DNA of 64,000 nt from contig JAKFER010000216.1 in assembly GCA_036675565.1 (NCBI GenBank), positions 16,397 to 80,396 on the forward strand, given 5' to 3'. Numbering within the stretch: the stretch's first letter is position 1; each line of letters starts with the position of its first letter. The notes beneath the pieces are model-generated. The model saw only the letters and a list, made by a program, of their open reading frames with translations, searched no databases and was not told the DNA's origin. Shown piece by piece: positions 17,765 through 26,506 of the stretch. A program made the position numbers and the translations under genes. Origin of the DNA: JACCYQ01 sp036675565. Lineage in GTDB: Bacteria; Bacteroidota; Bacteroidia; Chitinophagales; Chitinophagaceae.

Positions 17765-18397
17765 ATGAGTAAGAAAACATTAGGATATATATTATTTTTT
17801 TCATTTTTGGCAATTACCTTTTATTTATTAATTACCTGGCTGATCCCTGGGTTTAGCCAGAAAAATGTGGCGCCAATCAGCTTTGTACAACCCTTTTCCT
17901 TTACAAACCAGGATGGAAAAAAGGTTTCAGAACAGGATATTAAAGGCAAAGTATACGTGGCAGAATACTTTTTCACAACCTGTACAGGTATATGTCCCCG
18001 TATGAATAAAAATATGTTGAAGGTTTACGACCGGTTTAAGAACGAGAACCAGTTTATGATCCTTTCCCATACCAGCGATCCGGCAGTAGATTCAGCGGCG
18101 AGGCTAAAAGTTTATGCTGATTCATTGGGAGTATCAACGGAACGCTGGCAGTTTTTGACCGGAACCAAGGACAGTCTGTATTATTCTGCCCGGAATATTT
18201 ATAAAATTGACGATCCCCATAATAACCTGACGGATGATACCGTTGATTTTTTACATACCCAATTTGTTGCCCTGGTAGATCAGAATGGGGATGTCCGTGA
18301 AATTTATGATGCACTAAAGCCCAGTGAAATGAATAAAATGATAAGTGAAATTGAAAAATTATTGAAGGATCCTCCCATTGCAACAATTACTAATTGA
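17765..18397 (+). CDS. SCO1/SenC family copper-binding thioredoxin-fold protein
   Basis: The 210-residue protein has an N-terminal membrane anchor (about 7-28) and a periplasmic thioredoxin-like domain. The copper ligands of SCO proteins are all present: Cys73 and Cys77 in TTCTGICPRM, and His164 in DFLHTQFVALVD. SCO proteins deliver copper to the CuA site of cytochrome oxidase or handle thiol-disulfide exchange during copper assembly. The next gene, a Fur-family regulator, starts two bases after its stop, and the divergent MerC gene shares the upstream region, so copper or zinc handling is likely regulated as a unit. Confidence 0.92.
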   Translation: MSKKTLGYILFFSFLAITFYLLITWLIPGFSQKNVAPISFVQPFSFTNQDGKKVSEQDIKGKVYVAEYFFTTCTGICPRMNKNMLKVYDRFKNENQFMILSHTSDPAVDSAARLKVYADSLGVSTERWQFLTGTKDSLYYSARNIYKIDDPHNNLTDDTVDFLHTQFVALVDQNGDVREIYDALKPSEMNKMISEIEKLLKDPPIATITN

Positions 18398-18399
18398 TC

Positions 18400-18828
18400 A
18401 TGGCAACAACTAAACAATATACAGTCAATGATCTGCTAAGACGCTTTCAACTAAACGTTACGGATAGCCGAAAAAAAATACTGCAACTTTTTTTAAATCA
18501 GCCGGAAGCATTGGCGCATGCAGACATTGAAAAAAAAGCAGGTGTAAAATTTGATCGGGTGACTGTTTATAGAACGCTGCAAACCTTTGTGGAAAAGGGT
18601 TTGATACATTCTATACCTACTGCTGACAACTCCATACGGTATGCATTGTGTAAGGATGATTGCAGTGAAGGTCATCATCATGATCATCATGTACATTTTG
18701 TTTGTGAGCAATGTGAAAAAACTGCTTGCCTGGACCAGGTAAGCGTGCCTGAAATAATACTACCTGCAGGATTTAAAAAAGAAAAAGTAGAGGTAGTGAT
18801 CAGTGGCCTTTGTAAAGAATGCAGTTAG
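18400..18828 (+). CDS. Fur family metalloregulator (possibly Zur-like)
   Basis: The 142-residue protein has the Fur layout: winged helix at about 1-82 with the recognition segment RVTVYRTLQTFVEKGLI, then a metal-binding dimer domain. The structural zinc site is shown by Cys102/Cys105 (CEQC) and Cys138/Cys141 (CKEC). A histidine cluster HHHDHHVH at 92-99 precedes it, offering sensory metal ligands. It would repress genes when metal-loaded, plausibly its own operon and the divergent MerC gene through the palindrome at 17695. Fur, Zur, and PerR cannot be told apart safely here. ATG 18400 is preferred to a TTG at 18394 that overlaps the SCO1 stop codon. Confidence 0.9.
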   Translation: MATTKQYTVNDLLRRFQLNVTDSRKKILQLFLNQPEALAHADIEKKAGVKFDRVTVYRTLQTFVEKGLIHSIPTADNSIRYALCKDDCSEGHHHDHHVHFVCEQCEKTACLDQVSVPEIILPAGFKKEKVEVVISGLCKECS

Positions 18829-18848
18829 AGAAGATTATAAAAAGAAGC

Positions 18849-18875
18849 CCCCATGTAGAAACATGGGGACTTTTT
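18849..18875 (+). terminator. Terminator after the Fur-family gene
   Basis: An 8-bp stem CCCCATGT / ACATGGGG with loop AGAA is followed by ACTTTTT. The opposite strand also carries a T-rich tail, so it may serve the convergent M3 peptidase gene too. Confidence 0.85.
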
Positions 18876-18987
18876 GGTTAAGGCTCTGATTAGTAGCTAG
18901 TTTATAATGTGGTCATTATTTTCATCTCAAATGTAATCTTCCCTTTTGATAAAACCGCATTCTATGCATACTACTTTAATGGTATTT

Positions 18988-20718
18988 TTAAGATTTTTTT
19001 GATAATTGATCCATCTCTACCCTGACAAATTGGATGAGCTTATTAATGTGAGAAGGTGACAGATCAAATTTTAATCCTGCTGCTTTATATAATTCCGGTA
19101 AAGTTCGGGTACCTCCCAACTTTAAAGCATGAATATAATTCTCAATCGCCTGCTCCTTATTCTTTTTAAACTGTTTCCATAAACCTATTGCACCCAGCTG
19201 AGCAATTCCATATTCAATGTAATAAAATGGCACTTCAAATAAATGTAGTTGCTTTTGCCAGCCATAACGACGATATGAATCCAAACCTGAGAAATCCAGA
19301 CTTTCGGGTGTAAATTCAGCCAGGATATCCATCCATTTAGCCGAACGATGCTCGATAGTATGTGATGGGTTTTCATAGATCCAGTGCTGGAACTTATCGA
19401 TCGTTGCTATCCAGGGAAAAATGGTTATCACCCGCTCAAACTGGTGTTCTTTAGCTCTTCTCAAATCATTCTCATTATCAAAGAACCGATCCCATTCATC
19501 CATACTGAAAAGCTCCATAGCCATACTGGCCACTTCGGCAATTTCCATCGGGTATTCTTTAAAAGGCGTGAGTTCAAGATCGTGTGCTAAAAATGAATGT
19601 ACCGCATGTCCACCTTCATGAACCATAGTAGTTACATCATGCATTTGCCCGGCTGCATTCATAAAAATAAATGGCGCCCCGCTTTCCGCTAAGGGGCAGT
19701 TATATCCACCTGGTGCTTTTCCTTTACGGCTTTCCAAATCCAGGTGACCCATAGACTGCATTTTGCGCAGGCATTCACCAAAAAAGGGTTTTAACCGGCT
19801 AAAAGCTTCAATTGATTTCTCCAGTAATTCCTGGCTGTTATTAAATGGACGTAAAGGTTCAAGCCCTGCTGGTTCTGCTTCCGTATCCCAGGGTCTTAAT
19901 GATTCAAGCCCAAGTTTCTGGCGTTTTTTTTCATAAATATCATTGGCCAATGGCATGATATGTTCTTTGACCGCTTCATGAAATTGAAAACAATCTTCTT
20001 TGGTATAATCAAAGCGACCCATTTCCGCAAACTTATAATCACGGTAATTTTTAAATCCGGCATTCAATGCTACCTGGTGCCGCTTTGCAATCAACTGTGT
20101 AAATAACTCATCCAGCTTTTCTTTATCCTGCAACCGTCTTTCACTGATCTTACGATAAGCGTCTTCTCTTAATGAGCGATCATGATCTTCCAAAAATTTA
20201 CTGGCCTGTTGCAATGTGTATTCTTGCCCTTTTATTTCAACCGTCATTTTACCGGATATCACACCAAACTGCTGCGCCATTACATTTAACTCAGCTTGCA
20301 ATGGGATGTTTTCCTCACGAAACAAATCAATATTCTTTTTTACATTCCGCAGGTAGGTAAAATATTTATCGCTGTCTAATTCTTTTACAAAAGGATTTTC
20401 AATCAACTTACGGTTTAAAATATCAGCATACTCCTGCACTTTGGGTTGTATTTCCATCATAAAAAATACAAAGGCTTCTTCCAGTTTTTTATTTTCCGTA
20501 TCGCAGGTCATTTTGATCTGGCGCCAACTGGCATCTTCACTAACGATAGCTTCTAATTCACTCGAATCTTTTAACCATTGTTCCAGGTCTGCAACTGATT
20601 GAATGGATCTTTCTGCTAAATCTTTAAAATATGGTTCCAATGATGACCAGTCTTTTACCGCAAAATCGGCTGGTAAATATTTACGTTCCAGTTTTTTTAT
20701 ATCTGCTGTATAACTCAT
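18988..20718 (-). CDS. M3 family oligoendopeptidase (PepF-like)
   Basis: From ATG 20718 the product is 576 residues without a signal peptide, so it should be cytoplasmic. The zinc motif HEGGH at 367-371 (in TTMVHEGGHAVHSF) and the downstream glutamate in EIAEVASMAMEL near 395-405 provide the catalytic metal ligands of M3 metallopeptidases. GGYNCPLAESGAPFIFMN just before the zinc site is a conserved substrate-binding strand. These enzymes cleave short oligopeptides, often in peptide recycling. The 12-codon extension upstream to 20754 is unlikely. A DUF5606 gene ends 85 bases upstream in the same direction. Confidence 0.93.
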   Translation of the reverse strand: MSYTADIKKLERKYLPADFAVKDWSSLEPYFKDLAERSIQSVADLEQWLKDSSELEAIVSEDASWRQIKMTCDTENKKLEEAFVFFMMEIQPKVQEYADILNRKLIENPFVKELDSDKYFTYLRNVKKNIDLFREENIPLQAELNVMAQQFGVISGKMTVEIKGQEYTLQQASKFLEDHDRSLREDAYRKISERRLQDKEKLDELFTQLIAKRHQVALNAGFKNYRDYKFAEMGRFDYTKEDCFQFHEAVKEHIMPLANDIYEKKRQKLGLESLRPWDTEAEPAGLEPLRPFNNSQELLEKSIEAFSRLKPFFGECLRKMQSMGHLDLESRKGKAPGGYNCPLAESGAPFIFMNAAGQMHDVTTMVHEGGHAVHSFLAHDLELTPFKEYPMEIAEVASMAMELFSMDEWDRFFDNENDLRRAKEHQFERVITIFPWIATIDKFQHWIYENPSHTIEHRSAKWMDILAEFTPESLDFSGLDSYRRYGWQKQLHLFEVPFYYIEYGIAQLGAIGLWKQFKKNKEQAIENYIHALKLGGTRTLPELYKAAGLKFDLSPSHINKLIQFVRVEMDQLSKKS

Positions 20719-20803
20719 AAATGAATGTTTAAAAAACAACAAGCTACAAGCCATTTTGTTAATGATGTCCTGTAGCTCGTTTATCTGTTTTAACTAAAAG
20801 AGT

Positions 20804-21394
20804 TTAATCTTCCTTTTTTTTCTTAGCCGTTTTTTTGGGCTTTGCTTCTTTTTCTTCTGCTGTATCTGTTTTAGATTTTGCCGTTGCAGTTTTCTTTGCA
20901 GCGGGTTTTTTTTCTTCTTTGGTTTTTTCTTCTTTTGCCTTTACTTCCTTAGCAGGTTTTTCCTTTTTTGCAGCAGGTTCTTCAACCAATTCATCTTCCT
21001 CTTCTTCCATTTCTGAAAGTTTGATCTCAATATCATTCTTCTTTAATGCATCAAACCATTTGATCATTTTCTTCATGTCACTGGTATACACCCGGTCAAA
21101 ATCCATATCGGGGTAAACCTTTTCAAAATATTTCTTAATGGCATCTCCATCCTTTTCAGATGGAAGACTTTCCTTGCTTTCATCCATTGCTTTAAAAACA
21201 TCAACCAGGTTCACATTATCTCTTTGCGTATACACTTCAATACTTTCCAGATGTGAAAACTGGTGTACCCGGCTGCTGACAAATTTGGTTGTTTTATCAT
21301 TGAGGGAACGCAATAAGGCTCCATCATTTTTACTGCTTAATAATTCAAATAAACCCGGCAACCCCGAAACTGATATCATTTTACTATAATCCAT
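20804..21394 (-). CDS. DUF5606 domain protein with Lys/Ala/Glu-rich tail
   Basis: The 196-residue protein has a globular N-terminal region of about 125 residues that matches the Bacteroidota DUF5606 family in its opening (ISVSGLPGLFELLSSKNDGALLRSL) and in FVSSRVHQFSHLESIEVYT. The remaining 70 residues are a low-complexity tail of alternating Lys, Ala, Glu and Pro, similar to histone-like or nucleic-acid-contacting tails. Function is not known. The upstream 160-bp region is shared with a divergent TonB-dependent receptor gene. The tail's basic C-terminal end (KKTAKKKKED) hints at interaction with nucleic acid or an acidic partner, which is inference only. Confidence 0.8.
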   Translation of the reverse strand: MDYSKMISVSGLPGLFELLSSKNDGALLRSLNDKTTKFVSSRVHQFSHLESIEVYTQRDNVNLVDVFKAMDESKESLPSEKDGDAIKKYFEKVYPDMDFDRVYTSDMKKMIKWFDALKKNDIEIKLSEMEEEEDELVEEPAAKKEKPAKEVKAKEEKTKEEKKPAAKKTATAKSKTDTAEEKEAKPKKTAKKKKED

Positions 21395-21555
21395 AATCTG
21401 CTTAATAAATTAAAAAATAGGTTGTGCAAGATAAAGGGAAAAATGCGAACCCCTTCATTCGTAAATTCTAAAAAACCATAAAAAACTTATTCCATGCTAC
21501 GTTTCGCAAGTTTTTGCCTGATTAAACATCAAACCTGTCATAAATCAACAAATAA

Positions 21556-24405
21556 ATGAAGCATATTTTATCTGCATTTTTTTTATTGGCAGGAATTTCA
21601 ACAACAGCTCTGGCACAAGTCCCCGTATTAAAAGGAAAATTAATAGACGCAGATAATCGGACTGCTTTACAAGGCGCCACGGTTTCTCTCCTGGGATTAA
21701 CTGATACAACTGTGAAACTAAATGTTGTTACCAACCGGGAAGGTGAATTTTCTTTTAGCAACATGGTTAGCCAGGCTTACCAGTTAAGGATCACGCAGAT
21801 AGGTTATGATTCTGTAAACCGCGAAATACAATGGGACCAGCAAACTCAGGACCTGGGCATGGTCGTAACCGGCAAATCCGCCAAGGAATTATCCGGCGTT
21901 ACAGTGGTTGGCCGCCAGGCCATGGTGCAAATGAAAGGTGATACTATTCAAATGAATGCTGACCAGTTTAAAGTAAATCCTGATGCGACATCTGAAGATC
22001 TTTTAAGAAAGGCTCCAGGTATTACCATTGAAAACGGCCAGGTGAAAGCAGGCGGGGAACAGGTACAAAAAGTAACAGTTGATGGACGTGATTTTTTTGG
22101 CGATGATGCTGCGGCAACACTTCGTAATCTGCCAGCAGAAGTGGTAGATAAGATCCAGGTATTTGACAGATTAAGTGACCAGGCACAGGTAACAGGAATA
22201 GATGATGGAAACACATCAAAATCGATCAACATTGTTACAAAAGTAAATATGCGCAATGGCCAGTTTGGCCGTGTGTTTGCCGGATATGGAACAGACAATC
22301 ACTACCTGGCAGGAGGAAATATGAGTATGTTCAAGGGTGCACGCCGCATTTCAATAGTTGCTCTTGCAAACGATGTGAACCAGCAAAATTTTACTGAACT
22401 GGATCTTTTAGGTGCAACGGGTGGTGGTGGACGTGGCGGATTCCAGGGAGGTGGCGGTGGACGCGGTGGAATGATGCGTGGCGGCGGTGGGGGCGGCTTT
22501 TTGATCGGTCAGCAACCAGGGGTTAATAAAACTTATTCTTTAGGATTAAATTATAATGACGAATGGAGTAAAAAACTGAATGTAAGCGGAAGTTATTTTT
22601 TCAACCTGCGTAACAGTGCAAATGATGAAAGCAACTTCAGGGAATACTCACCCGTTTTGAGAGATAGTGTAAAGTTTTATGATCAATCAGAATTATCAAG
22701 TAATAAAAATTATAATCACCGTGCTAATTTTCGGTTCGATTATAAAATCGACTCATTTAATTCTATCCTGATAACACCCAGCATTAATATTCAGAATTAC
22801 AATTCATCAAACAGTCTTACAGGATTAAATTTGTTTGATGATTTTTCAACCCAAAGCCGGACTGATAATTTTACTACCAGTAACCGGAATGCAGTAAGAC
22901 TAAATAATAATATTTTATATCGCCACAATTTCAGAAAACCGAGGCGAACATTTTCTGTGAATTTAAGAACCGGGATGAATAACAGTGATGGTGAAAATTA
23001 CCTGGATGCTTTTACCACATATTTTAAAGGTGCTGCCAATATTAATGACAGTACGCGTCAATTCCGCGACCAGTTAACAACCAATTACGATATATCGGCT
23101 AATATTAATTACAGTGAGCCGATAGGTAAAATGGCCATGCTACAATTCCAGTACAGTCCATCATTCAATATCAATAAGGCGGATCAGAAAACGTATGAGT
23201 TTGAAAATGGAACAGGCAAGTACAGTGATTTTGATACCAGTCTTTCCAATGTTTTTGAAAGCAATTATAATACACATCGTGGTGGTATTACTTACCGGAT
23301 GGGCGATCGAAATAAATCCATATCATTTGGATTAGATGGGCAGACAGCAACTTTAACCAGCGACCGGGTTTTTCCTGTTGAAACTTCGGTTAAGAGAAAT
23401 TTCACAAACCTGTTACCTAATGCCATGATCAATTATCCATTAAGTACCAGGAGTTCGGTTCGTTTATTTTACCGCACTTCTACCAATCCGCCATCGGTTA
23501 ACCAGTTACAGGATGTAATCAACTACAATAACCCCTTGCAAATTTCTACAGGTAATCCTGATTTGGAACAGCAATATGCACACCGCCTGGGATTACGTTT
23601 TCAATTTGCCAATACACAAAAAGGACAAAGCCTTTTCTTAAACTTTTTTGGAACAAAAACGGATGATTATGTAGGTACAGCGGTATATCGTGCATCTGCA
23701 GATTCGGTACTAACGCCTTCGGTTACCCTGTTTCGCGGCTCTCAGTTAACCAAACCGGTTAATATTGATGGCCAGTATAACTTGAACAGCTTTGTAACTT
23801 TTGGTATGCCATTGCTTTTCATAAAATCAAATGTGAACCTGAATGCGGGTGTCACTTATAATAAAACGCCGGGATTGATCAATAATATTGAGAACATGTC
23901 CACTTCATTTAACTATAATGCAGGCATTGTTTTATCAAGTAATATCAGCGAGTTTGTTGATTTCACATTGAACTATTCAGCATCCTTAAATAATGCTAAA
24001 TTCTCTCTTCAACCCAATAATAACCAGCGTTACATTTCACAGAATGGTGGATTCAGGCTGAATTTAATGAGTAAGAACGGTTGGGTGTTTAATAATGATA
24101 TCAATAACCAGAACTACAGTGGATTAACCGATGGTTTTAACCAGAACTTCTGGTTATGGAATATGGCCATTGCAAAAAAATTCCTGAAAAATGATAAAGG
24201 AGAATTAAGACTATCTGTTTTTGACCTGCTGAACCAGAACCAGAGCATTACCAGAACAGTAACTGAATCATATATAGAAGATCAGCGCACCCAGGTTGTA
24301 AAGCAATATTTTATGCTGACGTTTACCATGAACCTGAAAAATTTTGGAACGCCGGCACAGCGAAATAATAACCGGGAAAATGAAAATATGAGAATGCGAT
24401 TTTAA
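21556..24405 (+). CDS. TonB-dependent receptor-like outer-membrane beta-barrel protein with Gly-rich loop
   Basis: The 949-residue protein has a signal peptide (cleavage near LAQ 21), a carboxypeptidase-regulatory-like beta-sandwich (about 23-110: VLKGKLIDADNRTALQGATVSL), a plug domain (about 115-225: SEDLLRKAPGITIENGQVKAG, VTVDGRDFFG), and a large beta-barrel to the end. A Gly/Arg-rich low-complexity stretch occupies about residues 288-318. The family comprises outer-membrane importers or porin-like barrels; no SusD partner follows, so it is not a classical Sus pair. Four genes downstream in the same direction encode an ECF sigma factor, a small membrane protein and two Spy-like proteins, the first only 35 bases away, suggesting one operon. 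Substrate is unknown. Confidence 0.9.
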   Translation: MKHILSAFFLLAGISTTALAQVPVLKGKLIDADNRTALQGATVSLLGLTDTTVKLNVVTNREGEFSFSNMVSQAYQLRITQIGYDSVNREIQWDQQTQDLGMVVTGKSAKELSGVTVVGRQAMVQMKGDTIQMNADQFKVNPDATSEDLLRKAPGITIENGQVKAGGEQVQKVTVDGRDFFGDDAAATLRNLPAEVVDKIQVFDRLSDQAQVTGIDDGNTSKSINIVTKVNMRNGQFGRVFAGYGTDNHYLAGGNMSMFKGARRISIVALANDVNQQNFTELDLLGATGGGGRGGFQGGGGGRGGMMRGGGGGGFLIGQQPGVNKTYSLGLNYNDEWSKKLNVSGSYFFNLRNSANDESNFREYSPVLRDSVKFYDQSELSSNKNYNHRANFRFDYKIDSFNSILITPSINIQNYNSSNSLTGLNLFDDFSTQSRTDNFTTSNRNAVRLNNNILYRHNFRKPRRTFSVNLRTGMNNSDGENYLDAFTTYFKGAANINDSTRQFRDQLTTNYDISANINYSEPIGKMAMLQFQYSPSFNINKADQKTYEFENGTGKYSDFDTSLSNVFESNYNTHRGGITYRMGDRNKSISFGLDGQTATLTSDRVFPVETSVKRNFTNLLPNAMINYPLSTRSSVRLFYRTSTNPPSVNQLQDVINYNNPLQISTGNPDLEQQYAHRLGLRFQFANTQKGQSLFLNFFGTKTDDYVGTAVYRASADSVLTPSVTLFRGSQLTKPVNIDGQYNLNSFVTFGMPLLFIKSNVNLNAGVTYNKTPGLINNIENMSTSFNYNAGIVLSSNISEFVDFTLNYSASLNNAKFSLQPNNNQRYISQNGGFRLNLMSKNGWVFNNDINNQNYSGLTDGFNQNFWLWNMAIAKKFLKNDKGELRLSVFDLLNQNQSITRTVTESYIEDQRTQVVKQYFMLTFTMNLKNFGTPAQRNNNRENENMRMRF

Positions 24406-24440
24406 TTTTAGTAATTTAAGGTGGGCTTAAATAAACCAAT

Positions 24441-25013
24441 TTGAACGAACAGGAATTAATCGCATTGTTGAAGGAAGGAGATGAATCAGCTTTTAAGGAG
24501 TTGGTGATTACCTGGCAGGATATGGTTTATAATACGGTTTTAGGCATTGTTCAACATGAAGAAGACGCTGAAGATGTATCGCAGGAAGTTTTTGTACAGG
24601 TATTTCAATCCATTAGTTCTTTTAAATCGGAGTCGAAGTTAAGCACCTGGATTTATCGTATAGCAACTACAAAGTCATTGGATCATTTAAGAAAAAAGAA
24701 AAGAAAGAAACGGTTTGCTTTTGTTCAAAGTCTTTTCGGTATGCAGGACCAGGAGAAAGAACTGCCTGCAACTTTTAATCACCCGGGAATTATTTTGGAT
24801 AATAAGGAAAAAGCTGCTGTTCTTTTTAAAGCACTGGAAAAATTACCCGAAAAGCAAAAGGTGGCTTTTACCCTGCATAAAGTGGAGGGTTTGAGTTACC
24901 AGGAAATAGGGGAAGTAATGCAAACTACTTTACCAGCAGTAGAATCGTTGATTCACAGGGCTAAAGGAAATTTAAAAAAACAATTGACTGACTATTACCA
25001 AACACACGCATAA
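24441..25013 (+). CDS. ECF-type RNA polymerase sigma factor (TTG start)
   Basis: The 190-residue protein is a two-domain extracytoplasmic-function sigma factor. Region 2 covers about 20-90 (EEDAEDVSQEVFVQVFQSI, STWIYRIATTKSLDHLRK) and region 4 about 130-185 (LPEKQKVAFTLHKVEGLSYQEIGEVMQTTLPAVESLIHRAK). No ATG precedes the conserved N terminus: the TTG at 24441 is the first possible codon after an in-frame stop at 24432, so translation most likely begins there. It lies 35 bases after the receptor gene and 36 before a small membrane protein that is the best candidate for its anti-sigma factor. Confidence 0.93.
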   Translation: MNEQELIALLKEGDESAFKELVITWQDMVYNTVLGIVQHEEDAEDVSQEVFVQVFQSISSFKSESKLSTWIYRIATTKSLDHLRKKKRKKRFAFVQSLFGMQDQEKELPATFNHPGIILDNKEKAAVLFKALEKLPEKQKVAFTLHKVEGLSYQEIGEVMQTTLPAVESLIHRAKGNLKKQLTDYYQTHA

Positions 25014-25049
25014 CAAGGTTTTGAACAAAAAGACGTCTAAAAACATAGC

Positions 25050-25391
25050 ATGAAGCAAAAACAACATATGGACAAACAGGTAGATGATACACTGAACAGC
25101 CTGGATGGCCTGCAGAAGGCAAGTCCGGGACCCTATTTCTTCACCCGTGTACAAGCCCGCCTCAACAGGAATCAAAAAGATGTGTGGGAACAAACACTGT
25201 CATTTCTGACCAGGCCAGCCGTAGTAGCAGCCAGTGTATTTGCTATTCTCCTGGTTGATATAATCGCATTAACCAATTTAAAATCCACAGATAACAACCA
25301 GGCTTCCATTAAACAAGCCGAGGTGTTTGCAGAAGAATATGACTTTACTATTGCTACCATTTATGATTACACCAAACCGGATAATAAATAA
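25050..25391 (+). CDS. Small single-pass membrane protein, candidate anti-sigma factor
   Basis: The 113-residue protein has a cytoplasmic-looking N terminus of about 55 residues (MDKQVDDTLNSLDGLQKASPGPYFFTRVQARL), one hydrophobic segment at about 52-74 and a short acidic periplasmic tail. No FecR or zinc-anti-sigma motif is present. Its place between an ECF sigma gene and two Spy-like genes, and its single-pass topology, suggest an anti-sigma factor comparable in design to CnrY; this is inference from context. A start at the internal Met7 is also possible. Its stop codon overlaps the next start by one base (TAATG), indicating coupled translation. Confidence 0.75.
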   Translation: MKQKQHMDKQVDDTLNSLDGLQKASPGPYFFTRVQARLNRNQKDVWEQTLSFLTRPAVVAASVFAILLVDIIALTNLKSTDNNQASIKQAEVFAEEYDFTIATIYDYTKPDNK

Positions 25392-25912
25392 TGACGACCC
25401 CTACAAAAAATAAACTGTTCATCTTCATCATTGCCCTTTTACTGATTTCGAATATTGGGTTAGTGGTTTTCTTTATGGGAATGAACAAACATGATTCACG
25501 AGATAACCGGGGACGAGGTGAAATTACCCGGATATTAAAAGAAGAAATTGGTTTTAATGATAGCCAGATAAAACAATATGAAGAGATCAGGCTGTCTCAC
25601 CGCGAGAAAATGAGACCGCTTTTCGACAGTATGCGTGTTGCCAAAGAAACTCTTTACAACCAGCTCTATTTACCTGCCATTGATGATTCGGTTTTTAATG
25701 CTGCATCTGTTGAAGTAGGTCAGAAACAGCAAAGGATTGATCGAAACCTGTTTAATCACTTCCGGTCGCTGAGGGAATTATGCACAGCAGAACAACAGCC
25801 AAAATTTGATACCATGATCAAGCACATGGTTCAAAGAATGATCATACCAGGTCGTAGGGGATCTCCCGGCAAACCGAAAGCAACAGACTCGACAAAAAAT
25901 GTTAACAATTAA
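25391..25912 (+). CDS. Membrane-anchored Spy/CpxP-like periplasmic protein (heavy-metal sensor type)
   Basis: The 173-residue protein has an N-terminal membrane anchor (about 9-30) and an all-helical periplasmic domain. The domain contains FNDSQIKQYEEIRLSHREKMRPLFDSMR and a second helical hairpin EVGQKQQRIDRNLFNHFRSLRELCTAEQQPKFD, the LTxxQ-like pattern of Spy, CpxP, ZraP and CnrX. Such proteins sense metals or unfolded envelope proteins. Sequence order after an ECF sigma and a small membrane protein resembles the CnrYXH logic. The C-terminal tail is basic and Pro/Gly-rich. Metal ligands cannot be assigned with confidence. Confidence 0.78.
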   Translation: MTTPTKNKLFIFIIALLLISNIGLVVFFMGMNKHDSRDNRGRGEITRILKEEIGFNDSQIKQYEEIRLSHREKMRPLFDSMRVAKETLYNQLYLPAIDDSVFNAASVEVGQKQQRIDRNLFNHFRSLRELCTAEQQPKFDTMIKHMVQRMIIPGRRGSPGKPKATDSTKNVNN

Positions 25913-25924
25913 AACAACTATATA

Positions 25925-26308
25925 ATGAAAACAAAATTCAGCCTGTTAATGATGTTATTGTTTGCAGGTATTATAAGCGTTAACGCACAAGGCCCACGCC
26001 GAACGATTGAAGAAAGAGTTCAAACGGTGATGGAAAAAATGGCTGTATTGAAACTGGATAAAGATCAAACAGAAAAAACTACTGCTGTTTTTACGGAAAC
26101 TTTTAAGGCCCAGGAAAAAAAGATGGAAGAGATGCGCAACAGTGGTGGTATGGATCGGGAAGCCATGATGGCTTTTAGAACAAAAGCCACCGAAGAACGA
26201 AATGAAAAATTAAAGAAAGTTTTAAGTGAAGAACAATTTGAAACTTTTAAAAAGGATATTGAACCTACCCTGCAACCGCAACGCGGTGGCGGCGGACAAC
26301 GCAATTGA
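25925..26308 (+). CDS. Exported Spy/CpxP-like helical protein
   Basis: The 127-residue protein has a signal peptide (cleavage after VNA at about 21) and a helical, charged mature part. TVMEKMAVLKLDKDQTEK and LKKVLSEEQFETFKKDIEP are two copies of the LTxxQ/EQ-type motif found in Spy-like periplasmic chaperones. A Gly/Arg-rich C terminus (QPQRGGGGQRN) echoes the Gly/Arg-rich loop of the receptor at the head of the cluster. It ends the run and is closed by a strong terminator, so the five genes 21556-26308 probably form one unit. Confidence 0.78.
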   Translation: MKTKFSLLMMLLFAGIISVNAQGPRRTIEERVQTVMEKMAVLKLDKDQTEKTTAVFTETFKAQEKKMEEMRNSGGMDREAMMAFRTKATEERNEKLKKVLSEEQFETFKKDIEPTLQPQRGGGGQRN

Positions 26309-26332
26309 TTGAATTATAATTGGAGTGAAAAG

Positions 26333-26358
26333 AACCCTGCGACATGCAGGGTTTTTTT
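26333..26358 (+). terminator. Terminator of the receptor/ECF/Spy-like operon
   Basis: An 8-bp stem AACCCTGC / GCAGGGTT with a 5-base loop is followed by a run of T residues, 25 bases after the last stop codon. Confidence 0.9.
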
Positions 26359-26506
26359 ATTTAAATATGCCAACTTTCTATTGCTGAGTGGTTATTAATT
26401 ACCCATAAATGGATTTAAGAATTGAAAAATTTCGGGTAACTTGATTAGCTAATTTCCTACTTACATAATCATTGCAACCCAATTTTAAATCTCCAAAACT
26501 AAAGCC

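Noticed and set aside
21556..24405. SusC/SusD polysaccharide utilisation locus
   Set aside because: No SusD-like lipoprotein follows either TonB-type receptor, and no glycoside hydrolase set is clustered with them.
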